Below, piece by piece: positions 5,660-15,368 of a stretch of 41,713 nt of DNA. Source of the stretch: a virus; IMG/VR virus record IMGVR_UViG_3300023103_000067, positions 1-41,713 of that record. One strand, given 5' to 3'. A program made the position numbers and the translations under genes. The notes beneath the pieces were generated by a model. It did no database searches, was not told the origin of the DNA, and saw only the letters and a list, made by a program, of their open reading frames with translations. The first letter of the stretch is position 1; every line of letters starts with the position of its first letter.

Positions 5660-8068
5660 TCAGAGCCCGCTAGGCTTGACGGAGACCTTCGAGATCGTGC
5701 CCTTGAAGGTCGATCCGGCCTTGAGGCGCAGCATCCCGGCCCCGGTCCGGGCTGGGGCGCGCGCGAAGATGATGTAGTCGCGGTCTGCCTGAATGGTCGC
5801 GATCTGCACCAGGTCGTTGCCGGCGGCGTCGCACAGCCACATCGGCGCGCTCCCGCCGCCGGCGTTACCGGAACAGCTCAGGCGGATTTCGTGCATCTGG
5901 CCGGGTGGAAGCGGGAAGACCTGGCTGAGTTGCGCCTGAACCCCGCCGGTCCCGGTCGCCTTGGTGATGCTCGCTCCGCCCACCGCCGCCGTCCAGGCTG
6001 TGCCGTAGGTCCAGGGCGTGCCACTGGCCGCATTGAACACCGGGTCCAGCATGTTGCCCACGTCGTTGATGCCCGGCAGGCGCTTCAGCTGCAGGTCGGT
6101 CGGCGTCTTGGCCAGGTCGAACGGCGTCGCCACCGCCGAGAGGTCCAGCCCGTCGATTTCCAGCAGGCCGATCGCATCGTCGGCCGCGTTGGTCTGAACC
6201 CCGATCTTGACCGAGGCGTCGATCTTGCCGCCACCGATGCGGATCTTGGTCAGGGTGGTCCCAGCAGGCTTGCTGAGGCTCAGCAGGACCATGTCGCCGA
6301 GGTACGGGTGATTGCCGGGCGCGTCGATGAAGACCCCGGCGCCGTTGTCGACGTCGATGCGGCCGATGTTGACTTCTTCCACCGGCGCCTCGGCCGATCC
6401 GACGATCCGGATGAGGCGAGCGAGCACTGGCCCCAGCGCACCGACGCCGTCCCACGTCTGATTGGAGAACAGGGCGACCTTCAATCCGCGGATCGAGATG
6501 CGTTCGATGAAGATGCGGCGGAAAGACTGAAGGGTGATCAGGCTGGCTTGCGACTTACCGGCGATGAAGCTGTCGATCAGTTCGAGATGCTCGATGTAGA
6601 GGTCCTGCTTGGCCTCCGAGGCGCAATAGACGACGCCGCCCGTGCCGCTCTTGCGTTCGCCGGGGTTATCGACCTGTTCGAGGTCGCCCCCGTGGCCCTT
6701 GATCTTAACGTGGCCTGCCCGGACTTCGGTCCCGATCCACCATCCGGTGGCGCCGCCATAGCCGTCCGTGTTCTCGATGAAGACCGACGGGAAATAGCAG
6801 TCGTAGCCACGCGGTGAGGCGATCCCGCCCGACGATGCCGGGTCCATATAGGTGGCGCCTTCCCACCCGCCCTTCAGCGCCCACGCTCCCTCGAACGGGC
6901 CGCAGTTGCGCAGGGTCAGGCTGGAAACCGTGGTCGCCAGCATCTTCTGATAGAGGCCGGAGGTGTCATATCGGCGGATCGACCGGATGCCGTCGCAGAC
7001 GATGCTGCCGATCTGGTTGTGCGGCGTGAGGATGCGCACGCCTTCCAGCTCGGAGTTGGCGGGGTTGGCCCCCGGCCGGATGGTGCGGGCGTCATAGAGG
7101 TCGGACACCAGCACCCGGTCAAACTCGATGCCGCCCACGTCCGTCAGGGTCTGGGCGTTGTGGTCGTTGACGCCGATGATCAGGCCCGAGCCCACGCCGC
7201 TGGCCTTCATCCGCCCGTCAGAGAAGAAGTAGGCATCGGCGTTCGGGATGCGGATGCCGTTCCAGGTGAAGCCGACGACCCGGCCCGCCTTGACCGGAGC
7301 GCGGATATGGACTCCGCACAGGCCGCCGTCACCGATCACATCGCTGAGGTTCAGCCATTTGATCCGATAGCCGAGGCCCGGATAGGTGACGTTGACCAGC
7401 ACGGGCGTCTGCAACGCGCCCTCGTGCCGCCAGCCCTCAAGGTCGAGGATTTCGATGTCGCCGGTGACTGTGTCCACCGATTGCAGCAGCGACAGATTGC
7501 GGGTCGTGATGCCCCGGAACACCAGCCCGGCTCCGGCCCCGGCGAAGTCGAATAGGGTGACCACGGCGGCATCCGGATCGCTGATCGAAGCCGTACCGCC
7601 GTCGAAGATGACCGAGCCGTCGGCCGGACCGACGAACCGCAGAACCTGGCCGGTGATCGTGTATTTCGTCCAGGCCGAGACATCGACCACGACCGGACGG
7701 CGGAAATAGACCGGACGGCCGGTCTCCGAGGCGTACTGAACACAGGCCGAGAACGAGCCCAGTTGCTCATAGGTGACCTCGTCCTCGGCGATCTCCCACC
7801 ACGCGCCTTGAATGTCATCCGTGCGCCATGGTTTGGCCGGGCCAGCATCGACGCGGGCATAGTCGGCCTGCCCCACGCCCGGCTCCGTCCGGCCAGCCGT
7901 GCGAATGCGGTCCACACCGACCGGAAACGCCTGCGCCTCGATCTGTTCGAACGCGCCGGTGCTCTCGCCAGTCCCGCCTGGGTCACCCTTCGGGCCGCCA
8001 CCAACCTTGGCGCCGACGTTGACCGAAAGGACCTGAGCCCGGACGGTCTGAACGATAGCTCCGCTCAT
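5660..8068 (-). CDS. Tailspike/tail fibre with predicted beta-helix, putative depolymerase
   Basis: An 802-residue protein. The N-terminal part has a short collagen-like stretch (GPKGDPGGTGES, about residues 22-33). It is followed by FSACVQYASETGRPVYFRRP, the pattern that opens pectate-lyase-like right-handed beta-helices in phage tailspikes, then roughly 500 residues of short beta-strand repeats. The C-terminal 130 residues look like a separate jelly-roll trimer tip. Such spikes bind and often degrade surface polysaccharide. The ATG at 8068 overlaps the upstream stop (ATGA); longer versions reading into the previous gene are not justified. No catalytic residues can be assigned. Confidence 0.8.
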   Translation of the reverse strand: MSGAIVQTVRAQVLSVNVGAKVGGGPKGDPGGTGESTGAFEQIEAQAFPVGVDRIRTAGRTEPGVGQADYARVDAGPAKPWRTDDIQGAWWEIAEDEVTYEQLGSFSACVQYASETGRPVYFRRPVVVDVSAWTKYTITGQVLRFVGPADGSVIFDGGTASISDPDAAVVTLFDFAGAGAGLVFRGITTRNLSLLQSVDTVTGDIEILDLEGWRHEGALQTPVLVNVTYPGLGYRIKWLNLSDVIGDGGLCGVHIRAPVKAGRVVGFTWNGIRIPNADAYFFSDGRMKASGVGSGLIIGVNDHNAQTLTDVGGIEFDRVLVSDLYDARTIRPGANPANSELEGVRILTPHNQIGSIVCDGIRSIRRYDTSGLYQKMLATTVSSLTLRNCGPFEGAWALKGGWEGATYMDPASSGGIASPRGYDCYFPSVFIENTDGYGGATGWWIGTEVRAGHVKIKGHGGDLEQVDNPGERKSGTGGVVYCASEAKQDLYIEHLELIDSFIAGKSQASLITLQSFRRIFIERISIRGLKVALFSNQTWDGVGALGPVLARLIRIVGSAEAPVEEVNIGRIDVDNGAGVFIDAPGNHPYLGDMVLLSLSKPAGTTLTKIRIGGGKIDASVKIGVQTNAADDAIGLLEIDGLDLSAVATPFDLAKTPTDLQLKRLPGINDVGNMLDPVFNAASGTPWTYGTAWTAAVGGASITKATGTGGVQAQLSQVFPLPPGQMHEIRLSCSGNAGGGSAPMWLCDAAGNDLVQIATIQADRDYIIFARAPARTGAGMLRLKAGSTFKGTISKVSVKPSGL

Positions 8069-8451
8069 CCCTCGACTCTCCGAAGCTTGTAGATCACTGC
8101 GCCCTCGGCCCAGCAATTCTGATCTCCATTCGGGCTGGTCAGGAGAAGGCCCCAGACGAAGTGAGCGTCCTCGCCCTTCTTTGCGGGGCCAGGCAGGCCC
8201 TGAATGGCGGCGCGACTGATCCTGACTTCGACGCCGCTTGCCGATCTGACGATCTGGCTCCCGCCCGCCGCAGTCGTCGTGATACTGATAAGCGCCGCAC
8301 CGTCCTGCCCGGGATATTGGCGAACCTCGGCTTTGGCTCCCCACGCCGTCATGTCGATCGGCGCGTCGGTCTCGTCGGTGAAGACGATGGGCAGCCGGAA
8401 CGGATTGTCATCGCCGCGCAGGATGAGCGTGACGTCGATAGGGACGATCAT
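8065..8451 (-). CDS. Baseplate/tail-tip accessory protein with Ig-like N-terminus (128 aa)
   Basis: A 128-residue protein starting IVPIDVTLILRGDDNPFRLP and continuing DETDAPIDMTAWGAKAEVR. This opening resembles the short beta-sandwich domain of BppU-like proteins that attach receptor-binding proteins to tail tips. A C-terminal Trp/Cys-containing segment (WAEGAVIYKLRRVEG) ends the protein. It is directly upstream of, and translationally coupled to, the tailspike gene, which fits an adaptor holding the spike. The family link is tentative. Confidence 0.68.
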   Translation of the reverse strand: MIVPIDVTLILRGDDNPFRLPIVFTDETDAPIDMTAWGAKAEVRQYPGQDGAALISITTTAAGGSQIVRSASGVEVRISRAAIQGLPGPAKKGEDAHFVWGLLLTSPNGDQNCWAEGAVIYKLRRVEG

Positions 8452-8494
8452 GTCGCGCCTCCGTTGAAGATGTCGGGGACCGGCAAGCCGGTGA

Positions 8495-9082
8495 TCAGCG
8501 GAAGGCCGTGACTTTCAGCGCAACCGAGTTGTTGGCGCCGACGGCGAGCTGAGGCCGGATGAAGCCCACGCGCGCCCAGCCACTTTCTGTGCAACCGATC
8601 GTCCAGCCGCCGTATCCAGCAGGGGTTATGGCCGTCGGCTGGATCGTCAGCGTGTCGGTCGTCCTCAGACCTGCGCAGGCTAGGCGTTTGGTGTCCGCGC
8701 CCGGGAGCAGGCCCAGCACGTAGGCGTCAGGCAGGGTGAGCAGGTATTCCGTCTTCGAAAGACCAGGGTTGGCCGCCATATAGGTCGTCACGGCCGCGAG
8801 GATCTCGGCTGAAGTAGGGGCTCGGCCCGGCGCTGGCGGGTTCGCCGTTAGATAGGCCGCTACCGCCGTTGCGATCTGTTGCGGCGTGGCGTCCTTGCCG
8901 TCGTTCGGAGACCGGGGGACGTGGATTACATACGGGTCGGCCTGTAGCCAGCCGCGCCCCCGGAACTGGCCCATGGCGCTGCTGGTCTTGGTCTGGCTCA
9001 GCGTGAGCCGAAACCCGCCGTCGGTACCGGTGTCGAGCCCGATGAAGATAATCGGGTCAGGGCGCATAGCGTTGCCGGACAA
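8495..9082 (-). CDS. Tail-fibre-associated protein (195 aa), unknown
   Basis: A 195-residue protein. It has an N-terminal beta-rich segment, then a repeat-like helical segment that occurs twice with variation (QIATAVAAYLTANPPAPGRA and EILAAVTTYMAANPGLSKTE). These tandem short modules resemble connectors in phage fibres. The start is TTG at 9082, because a near-consensus AGGAGG lies 5 bases upstream; the ATG at 9067 would be too far from it. It sits between the tail-tip protein and the baseplate-like protein, so a distal tail role is likely. Confidence 0.65.
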   Translation of the reverse strand: MSGNAMRPDPIIFIGLDTGTDGGFRLTLSQTKTSSAMGQFRGRGWLQADPYVIHVPRSPNDGKDATPQQIATAVAAYLTANPPAPGRAPTSAEILAAVTTYMAANPGLSKTEYLLTLPDAYVLGLLPGADTKRLACAGLRTTDTLTIQPTAITPAGYGGWTIGCTESGWARVGFIRPQLAVGANNSVALKVTAFR

Positions 9083-9092
9083 CGACGCCTCC

Positions 9093-11345
9093 TCAGACTG
9101 GCGGGAAGTATTTGGCGGTGAAGATGCCGATGATGTTGCCCGGGTCGGTCGGCGCGGACAGGATCATTCGAACACGCCGTGCGCCTGTGGTGTCGACATC
9201 GCCGGTCTTGTCCCCGACGAACGTAAACTCGGTCGGTTCAAACCCGTCGGTCGTGTAGGTCCCTTCGCAGAGAAGCTCGCCGGTTGCGCCGGTGTCGGTC
9301 GGCCCCTGTTCCCAAACCTGCCAGTTACCAGTGGCCCCCGCTGCGACCTGAAGGCTGAGGTTGTCCCGAGCCCCGAGCGTGAACTCCCAGACACCGCCGG
9401 CAGTCACCGTTGCGAAATCCAGCGAGAGCGACCCCGTGGTTGAGATCGTTCCGCTCACCCGCTGGGACGAGACGGTGTCCCCGCCCATTCCCGGGAAGGT
9501 GTAAGAGCCGGCGGTGACCGGTCCCAGCTCAAGCGGCGAGCTGACGTTGTTGCCACGTCGATAAGACACCGCGCCGTCGTACTGGGTCCCGGCCGTGAGG
9601 CCGGTCACCTCCTTGCGGGCAACGGTTGGTCCCTCGATGCCCGCTCCTGCCCAGGCTGCCCCGACACCATGCGGTCGATACTCAAAGATCACAGCATCGG
9701 CCGTCGCGTTGTCGACGTCCCCGGAGAAGACCAGCGCCGGGATCGAGACCCCATTGTCTGTGAAGGCCGTGCCCGCAAGCGTCCACTCGTCGATGGCTGG
9801 CGGTGCGATATAGCGCGGATCGACCGGCGTCAGGACGGGCGGGACGGGGACGACAGGGGATTGTCCAAGGGCAAACGCATATTTGGCGTCGGTCTCGCTG
9901 ACGAACGACACCCGGACGACGCCCGTGGACTGGTCATAGTCCGTGTTGAGGCACAGGCATTTGACGCCGTTCAGCACGAAGTCCTGTTCGTGGATCGTGA
10001 AGGCGTCGCCCGGCCGGATGCGCTGAAGGTGCGGCTTCAGCGGGATGACGCCCGCGATTCCCTCGCGGGTGTTGGCGATCTGGAGCGCGGCCAGCTGGGC
10101 GGCCTGAACCGGGTCGCTGACGTAGGAATATGTGATGCCTCGCGACCGCTTGCCGCCGTCTTGGATCTGATAGGCGCTGGCCGTCACCTCGGGCAGGGCC
10201 GTCAGCTGCCAGCGGTGTGCCTCCGACCAGTAGGTCGGCACGATGGTGTTGATGCGGTCGATCCTGCTGGCCGCCGTGTCGATCTCCAGGGGGCCGGCGG
10301 TGTCGGCGCCGGTGACGGTGACGATGCTGGTCCGCGGCGCGGCGCGCTGGATGCAGCTGATCTTGCCCGCGCGCTGCGCATAGGTGGCGCCGCCCGCCTG
10401 CAGGAAGCTGTCCAGCACCTGCGCCTTGTCGTCGTCCGTGGTCGGATAAGCCGCGACCGTCCACCCATTGGCGTCCGCGACGTTGGCGGCGGCGACGAAG
10501 GCGGGCACGTCTATGCCCGACAGCTTGGCGCCGATGCCGCCGACCTGCTGATCGACCTGAGGCGCCCCCTTGCCGGTCGGACCTTCCCACAAGCCCAGAG
10601 ACCACTTCAGCGCCCACAGGATGGGGTTGGTCAGATAGACCCAGGTCGAGGGCGTATCGAGGCGGCAGGACCCCGACCCGCCGGGATAGGTGCTGTCCTG
10701 TCGCGGGTCCCAGCCATACAGCCCCAAGTGCGTGACCATGGGCTTGATCTCGCCGGTCGGGAACGCGGACCCTTTCGAGTTCTCGCCCATGACCAGCATG
10801 TAGCTGGCCTTGCCGGACAGCTTGTTCGCCGAAGTCCAGCCCGGCAGGGTCGCTCCGTTCTTCAGGCCCGCGGGCGTCGTCAGGGCCGCGTCAGGCTGCG
10901 CGCCCAGGCGCGTCGTCCGGAACAGCTCGCCTTCATACTGGCTGGTAATCGCCTTGCCGGCGCTGTCGAAGACAACGCTCTCATCGTCGGCAAGGAAGCT
11001 CTCGTAGCCGTGGATCGGCCCGGCGCCCGAGATCACCGAGACGATCCCGTAATACATCAGGTCCGGACCGAAGGTCTCTCGATAGACAGCCGAGCCCGCG
11101 ACGCCGATCCGTCCAGCCGAGAAGGGGATCGGGCCGTTGGGGTCCAGGGTCCATTCGAAGGTGCGGCCCGCCGCCCCGACCTGCGGCTGCAACGCCGCCA
11201 TGGCCGCCGAGATCGCGACGTTCATCAGCACGTTCGTCGCCACCGTCGTCAGGGTCGCGGCCACCGAAGCGGTCGCGGCCGAGGCGACGACTGCGGGGGC
11301 GGCTGCGGCCATGGCGGTCGCGGCGGCGGGAAGGGCGAATGGCAT
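9093..11345 (-). CDS. Tail tip / host-specificity protein (gpJ-like)
   Basis: A 750-residue protein. Residues 1-50 are an extremely Ala-rich hydrophobic helix. Then come GPIPFSAGRIGVAGSAV and a long beta-rich body with RPGDAFTIHEQDF and fibronectin-like repeats toward the C-terminus (TGLTAGTQYDGAVSYRRG). Order and composition match the large tail-tip (lambda J/GTA-type) protein that closes the tail tube and carries receptor-binding parts. It follows the DUF6950-like gene with a one-base overlap (TGATG), as in other siphophages where a cysteine-peptidase-like gene precedes the tip. The exact Pfam family is not certain. Confidence 0.8.
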   Translation of the reverse strand: MPFALPAAATAMAAAAPAVVASAATASVAATLTTVATNVLMNVAISAAMAALQPQVGAAGRTFEWTLDPNGPIPFSAGRIGVAGSAVYRETFGPDLMYYGIVSVISGAGPIHGYESFLADDESVVFDSAGKAITSQYEGELFRTTRLGAQPDAALTTPAGLKNGATLPGWTSANKLSGKASYMLVMGENSKGSAFPTGEIKPMVTHLGLYGWDPRQDSTYPGGSGSCRLDTPSTWVYLTNPILWALKWSLGLWEGPTGKGAPQVDQQVGGIGAKLSGIDVPAFVAAANVADANGWTVAAYPTTDDDKAQVLDSFLQAGGATYAQRAGKISCIQRAAPRTSIVTVTGADTAGPLEIDTAASRIDRINTIVPTYWSEAHRWQLTALPEVTASAYQIQDGGKRSRGITYSYVSDPVQAAQLAALQIANTREGIAGVIPLKPHLQRIRPGDAFTIHEQDFVLNGVKCLCLNTDYDQSTGVVRVSFVSETDAKYAFALGQSPVVPVPPVLTPVDPRYIAPPAIDEWTLAGTAFTDNGVSIPALVFSGDVDNATADAVIFEYRPHGVGAAWAGAGIEGPTVARKEVTGLTAGTQYDGAVSYRRGNNVSSPLELGPVTAGSYTFPGMGGDTVSSQRVSGTISTTGSLSLDFATVTAGGVWEFTLGARDNLSLQVAAGATGNWQVWEQGPTDTGATGELLCEGTYTTDGFEPTEFTFVGDKTGDVDTTGARRVRMILSAPTDPGNIIGIFTAKYFPPV

Positions 11346-11770
11346 CAGACCCTCCAGGCCGCGACGAACAAGTGAGGGATCATGGGTTCGATCAGGCCGG
11401 ATGCCGGGTTCAGGGCCAGCACCCGCCCGTTGTCCAGGGCGACCGCGAGCGAGCAACCGAACCCGTCGCCGTCAGCAGAGGGCAGGGCGATGATATCCCC
11501 GGGCAACGCCGCTGCCGGAGCGATGCGGGCCATCCCCATGGCGTCGACCAACTCGACCAGGGACGCGAACCCGGTTCGCCGGATATAGCGCACAGCGCCC
11601 GCCCAGGACGTGTGACGCGAGGCGGTGATCAGCTTCGCCGGGCGGCCCATCTTGTGCATGGCGTGGGCGGCCAGCTTGCCACAGTCGCGCCGTCCGGGCT
11701 GGACTGTCGTGAACGCGAACCGGTCCATGCAGGCCTGCGTCGCGGCCTGCCTCTTGAGCATGGAATGCAT
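11345..11770 (-). CDS. DUF6950 / NlpC-P60-like tail protein
   Basis: A 141-residue protein with GRRDCGKLAAHAMHKMGRP (Cys30 as a possible catalytic cysteine at the start of a helix) and a C-terminal beta core (LPGDIIALPSADGDGFGCSLAV, ending in AWRV). This is the pattern of phage DUF6950 proteins, relatives of NlpC/P60 cysteine peptidases placed between hub and tip genes. In siphophages these may open peptidoglycan locally or only serve structurally. An exact dispersed palindrome (11566-11578) falls inside the gene and encodes part of RRTGFA. Confidence 0.72.
   Translation of the reverse strand: MHSMLKRQAATQACMDRFAFTTVQPGRRDCGKLAAHAMHKMGRPAKLITASRHTSWAGAVRYIRRTGFASLVELVDAMGMARIAPAAALPGDIIALPSADGDGFGCSLAVALDNGRVLALNPASGLIEPMIPHLFVAAWRV
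11566..11578. repeat. Dispersed palindrome copy 2 (CGAACCCGGTTCG)
   Basis: Exact copy inside the DUF6950-like gene, read as part of RRTGFA. Confidence 0.85.
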
Positions 11771-11779
11771 CGCGCCGCC

Positions 11780-12415
11780 CTATGCGTTGGAAAGGGGGAC
11801 GAACATGTGCAGCAGACGCTTGAACAGGCCCGGGTTCTCCGGACGCGAGCGCCATTCCTTCTTTCGGGCGACCCCGTCCACGAAGATCAGACCAAGGTCG
11901 CCGACCCAGACCGTTTGCTGGAAGGCGTCGTTCAGTCGCCAGTCGGCGTTGGGCTCCAGCTGGCGTTCGGCCTGGGTGCCGCATTCGAGCGTCAGCACCC
12001 AGCTGGCGCCGACCTGAAACCGGGGCTTGTCGATCTCCCCATCGAATTTCAGTTCGGGCTGGCCGATCAACTGACCGCTGGCGTGATCAATGGCGCCTTC
12101 CCACCACTGGACGCGCGTTCCCTGCGTCGAGGGCGACGCGAGAGCGGCAACGGCGACGTCGCTGGGCGGCAATACGCCGATGTCGATACGCGTGGTTTGG
12201 GCCTCGGCCCCATCCTTGATCGAACCGATACTGTCCAGCGACCCATAAACGGGGTGGGGGTCGAGATAGAGTTCGGGGCCGTCACCCTCGCCGGCGTCGA
12301 AATAAACGAACCCGCCATCAGTCAGGCAGATGGCGCCGCCGGCCATGTCGAAACGGACCAGGGTCGCCTTGATCGGAGCGGGCTTCTGGAATGCCGCGAC
12401 CAGGGCGCTATCCAT
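11780..12415 (-). CDS. Tail protein (211 aa), distal hub region
   Basis: A 211-residue protein beginning MDSALVAAFQKPAPIKATLV, then AICLTDGGFVYFDAG and RIDIGVLPPSDVAVAALA. In gene order it occupies the place of the DUF2163-type/hub proteins of alphaproteobacterial phages and gene transfer agents, and its opening segment is like theirs, though I cannot confirm the family. It starts 8 bases inside the previous gene and precedes the peptidase-like protein by 9 bases. A structural role in the tail tip is inferred from synteny. Confidence 0.68.
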   Translation of the reverse strand: MDSALVAAFQKPAPIKATLVRFDMAGGAICLTDGGFVYFDAGEGDGPELYLDPHPVYGSLDSIGSIKDGAEAQTTRIDIGVLPPSDVAVAALASPSTQGTRVQWWEGAIDHASGQLIGQPELKFDGEIDKPRFQVGASWVLTLECGTQAERQLEPNADWRLNDAFQQTVWVGDLGLIFVDGVARKKEWRSRPENPGLFKRLLHMFVPLSNA

Positions 12416-13007
12416 CGCCAGGCTCTTCGATGCTGAACGACAGGCCGACCTCGCGCGCGAAATCGGTAGTCCAGATAGAGGGGTCGAAGATGGCGAACCC
12501 TTCGATGGTCGGGTCGCCAACCTCGATCAGGTCGCCATCCGATGGAGGCACGCCCAGCATGGTTTCCAGCGGGATGGTCATCTGGCCCAAGTCGTTGGCC
12601 TGGGCCTCCTCGACACAGCAATAGATCCGGCGCGGCCCGGTCACCGGGAAGTGGGTCAGAAGCTGCCCCTGACGCATGGCATAGGCAGGCGTGAACCCAT
12701 CCGCGTCGAGGCTCGCGCCGGCCTGTCCCGCGCCGTTCACGCGGATGACGGCGCCCGGCGTCCCGATCTCCAGATCGTGCTGGGGAACCCGGATCGAGAC
12801 CAGGCCGTCTTCGCTGCGAAGCCGGATGAAGGCCAGGCTGTCGGAATAGCCCATGCGCGGCATGACGAAATCGAACGCGTAACGCGAGCCTTTGCGGCCG
12901 ATCCGCTTCAGGTTTCCCCCGACGGCGGAGCGAAGTTCATTGCGCGTCGAGATCAAGCGCGGGGTGGCGCCGTCCGGTTCGGGAAGGGCCGGCAAGGCGA
13001 ACGTCAT
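12408..13007 (-). CDS. Distal tail protein (199 aa)
   Basis: A 199-residue protein directly downstream of the tape measure, the usual place of the distal tail protein (Dit-like or DUF2460-like). It is beta-rich (FVMPRMGYSDSLAFIRLRSE, HDLEIGTPGAVIRVNGAGQ) with Arg-rich N-terminal strands, as expected for a hexameric ring at the tail end. The start overlaps the tape-measure stop (ATGA). The family name is not certain; the assignment is positional plus composition. Confidence 0.68.
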   Translation of the reverse strand: MTFALPALPEPDGATPRLISTRNELRSAVGGNLKRIGRKGSRYAFDFVMPRMGYSDSLAFIRLRSEDGLVSIRVPQHDLEIGTPGAVIRVNGAGQAGASLDADGFTPAYAMRQGQLLTHFPVTGPRRIYCCVEEAQANDLGQMTIPLETMLGVPPSDGDLIEVGDPTIEGFAIFDPSIWTTDFAREVGLSFSIEEPGDG

Positions 13008-15355
13008 CGGCGACCCCGTCCATACTTGCGCTGCAGGCCCATGTCGCGCAGCGCCGCCGTCCGGCCGTACTCGCCGCCAGCGGCCCCTGCCCGGAGCGAA
13101 ACATCTGCGGCGTGCGCCTTCAGTTCCCCGACCAGACCGGCCGCCAGAACCGCGCCTTCGGCATGCACGATGAAGGTGTTTCCGCCCCCGGCGCCGCCGC
13201 GACCCAGCGCCGCCGGGACCCGCATGGCCTGCGCGACCTGGGCGGCCGGGATAACCCGCGTTCCGCCGGCCATATTGGTCAGCACCTCACCCTGGTGGAC
13301 ATAGGCCAGACCGGCGGGGGCGCTGTTCGTGCCCGAGGCGAAGCCCGGGATACGCCCCTTGAACGCGCTGAGCGCCGCCGACAGCAGGCCGCCGCCACCC
13401 TTGCCGCTGCCCATCAACGCATCCGTCACGGCGTCGGCCAGATTGTCTTTCAGCCGATCGCTGACCCGATCAAAGATGCCGCTGAGGACGCCTTCCAGCC
13501 CGCCGTCCTGCAAGTCCTCCAGCATGCCCCGGACGCCGTCCCGGAAGCCCGCGCGCGACCGGGCGGCGATTTCCTCGTCGACCTCTTTCGACGCCTGACT
13601 GATGCCCGCGCCGAAGTTCCAGCGATTGTCGCCCTCGATCTGACGGGCACGCTGGCGGATGGCGTCAGCCCGCTCCAGTTCGCGCACGCGCGCCCGGTCG
13701 CCGTCCAGCCGGGCGAGGGTCAGCTGATGCTCCGCTGCGGCGTCGGCGAGGACGCGCGCCTGAACCCGAACCCGGGCTTCGTCGATGTCCCGCTGGTTTG
13801 CCTTGGCGGTGCTGGTAGCAGTGACCAGATCGAGGCCCTTGGCCATCAGATCGTTGATCGCGGCTTCCAGCTCGTTTTCGCGCTCCAGGACAAGGGCGTA
13901 CGCTTCATTGCCCTGTAGGCGCTGTTGCTCGACCCCGACCGCCCGTTGAGCCGTCCGCAGCGCCCGGTCGTTGGCGTCCTCGCGCGCCTCATCCAGTTTG
14001 ACCTGATCCGCCGCGGCCCTTGCTGTGGCGGCGGTCAGGGTCAGACCGGCATCCTGATAGGACTTGATCCGGCCCGCGATGTCGTTCTCGCGCTCAAGCG
14101 ATCGGACCAGCTCCTGATTGTTGGTCAGGCGAGCGATCTCGATCGCCAGCGTCCGCTCCAGTTGTGCCCGACGGTCCGCCAGCTCTTTGGCGGATGGCCC
14201 GGTCTTGCCCCGGCTCGGCCCGCCGACGTCCTTCAGCTCCTCGTCCGGCTTGTCTCCGCCCGGTGCCGGATCTTTCCGGCCCGCTAGCTCAGTCGCGATG
14301 GCTTCCCGCTGGCGGTTGATTTCGCCAAAGCGCATGCGGGCGCCGGGGTTCATCTGGCTGGGCGACCCTAGGCGGTCGATCAGACCTTTCTGTTCGCGCG
14401 CGAGGCGTTGATCCTGCCGCCGCAGCGTATCGTCCCCGCGCTGTTCAAGGCTGCGCCAACTGGCCGCTACGTCGCTCAGCCCTCGCGCGAGCCAAGCGAC
14501 GAAGCCCATCAAGGTAACGATGTGCGGGCCTAGGTCGACGATGGCGCTCTTCAGGTTCACGTCGATGACTTTGGCCATCGTCTCGAATGCCTGATTGGCG
14601 TCGGCGCCCTTCTTGACCAGCTCGGCGTCCATGATGATGCCGAGACTGCGCGCCTTCTCACGCAGCTCATCCAGCCGCCCGGCGCCCTCCCGCGCTAGAG
14701 ACACCATGGGGCCGAGGCCCAGCTTTTCGGCCACGGCGGCGCGCTCGGCCTCAGTCCCCAGTTTGGAGATCCGGTCCAGAACCTTGTTCAGGCCGTCTTC
14801 GGTGCTGTCGAAGGCCCTCAGGTCGTCGCCGCCGAAGCCCAGCCGCTCGAACCACTTCTTGGCCTTGCCCCCGGCCATCCCCTCGCCGAGCTTTTTCTGG
14901 AACCCTTCAATCGCGGCGTCGGCGTCCTTGGCCTCCCCGCCGACTTCGGTCAGGGCGAACCGGTATTCCTGCAGGGCCTCGGTGCCGATGTTCAGCTTCT
15001 GGGCGGTGTCGTCGATCTCATCGGCGAAGCGCATCGCCTGGATCGCGCCCGTGACCGCCAGGGCAGCGGCGCCGACGCCGGCAGCGGCGGCGAACCCGGC
15101 GGGACCGAGGGCTTCCAGTGCATTGCCGAAGATCGGGATGCGCGCCGACCCGGCTTCGAAAGCAGCAAGCCGGCTCCGATCAAACGTCTGATCCAGGAAC
15201 TTGCCGACGTCGACCTTGCCGATGGCCTTGTATCGGCTCTCGATCTTGTTGGCCGTGCCGTTGACGTTGGCGATAGCCTTGGCGTTCTGCTTCTCCAGCG
15301 TGCGGATGTCGGCCGACATCTGCCAGACCAGTTGCTCGAGATCGGTGCGCGCCAT
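13004..15355 (-). CDS. Tail tape measure protein
   Basis: A 783-residue protein. It has an N-terminal coiled coil (about residues 1-60), a hydrophobic Ala/Gly-rich segment (AGFAAAAGVGAAALAVTGAI, near residue 90), long charged helices with heptad-like repeats across the middle (about 300-560), and a C-terminal motif ASGTNSAPAGLAYVHQGEVL typical of lambda-type tape measures. It sets tail length and is ejected with the DNA. It lies just after the frameshifted chaperone and is the largest helical protein of the late operon. ATG at 15355 has GGGAG upstream. Confidence 0.9.
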   Translation of the reverse strand: MARTDLEQLVWQMSADIRTLEKQNAKAIANVNGTANKIESRYKAIGKVDVGKFLDQTFDRSRLAAFEAGSARIPIFGNALEALGPAGFAAAAGVGAAALAVTGAIQAMRFADEIDDTAQKLNIGTEALQEYRFALTEVGGEAKDADAAIEGFQKKLGEGMAGGKAKKWFERLGFGGDDLRAFDSTEDGLNKVLDRISKLGTEAERAAVAEKLGLGPMVSLAREGAGRLDELREKARSLGIIMDAELVKKGADANQAFETMAKVIDVNLKSAIVDLGPHIVTLMGFVAWLARGLSDVAASWRSLEQRGDDTLRRQDQRLAREQKGLIDRLGSPSQMNPGARMRFGEINRQREAIATELAGRKDPAPGGDKPDEELKDVGGPSRGKTGPSAKELADRRAQLERTLAIEIARLTNNQELVRSLERENDIAGRIKSYQDAGLTLTAATARAAADQVKLDEAREDANDRALRTAQRAVGVEQQRLQGNEAYALVLERENELEAAINDLMAKGLDLVTATSTAKANQRDIDEARVRVQARVLADAAAEHQLTLARLDGDRARVRELERADAIRQRARQIEGDNRWNFGAGISQASKEVDEEIAARSRAGFRDGVRGMLEDLQDGGLEGVLSGIFDRVSDRLKDNLADAVTDALMGSGKGGGGLLSAALSAFKGRIPGFASGTNSAPAGLAYVHQGEVLTNMAGGTRVIPAAQVAQAMRVPAALGRGGAGGGNTFIVHAEGAVLAAGLVGELKAHAADVSLRAGAAGGEYGRTAALRDMGLQRKYGRGRR

Positions 15356-15368
15356 CCGTCGATCTCCC

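Noticed and set aside
9669-11375. A 568-codon rightward open frame opposite the tail-tip gene
   Set aside because: It has no ribosome binding site, shows antisense-like composition (many Arg, Gly, Asp, Val runs) and lies fully within a well-supported leftward structural gene.
15061-15111. CGAACCCGG and CGAACCGG half-sites in the tape measure and elsewhere (for example 8838, 18563, 35295)
   Set aside because: They lack the second arm. Single half-sites are expected in a GC-rich genome.
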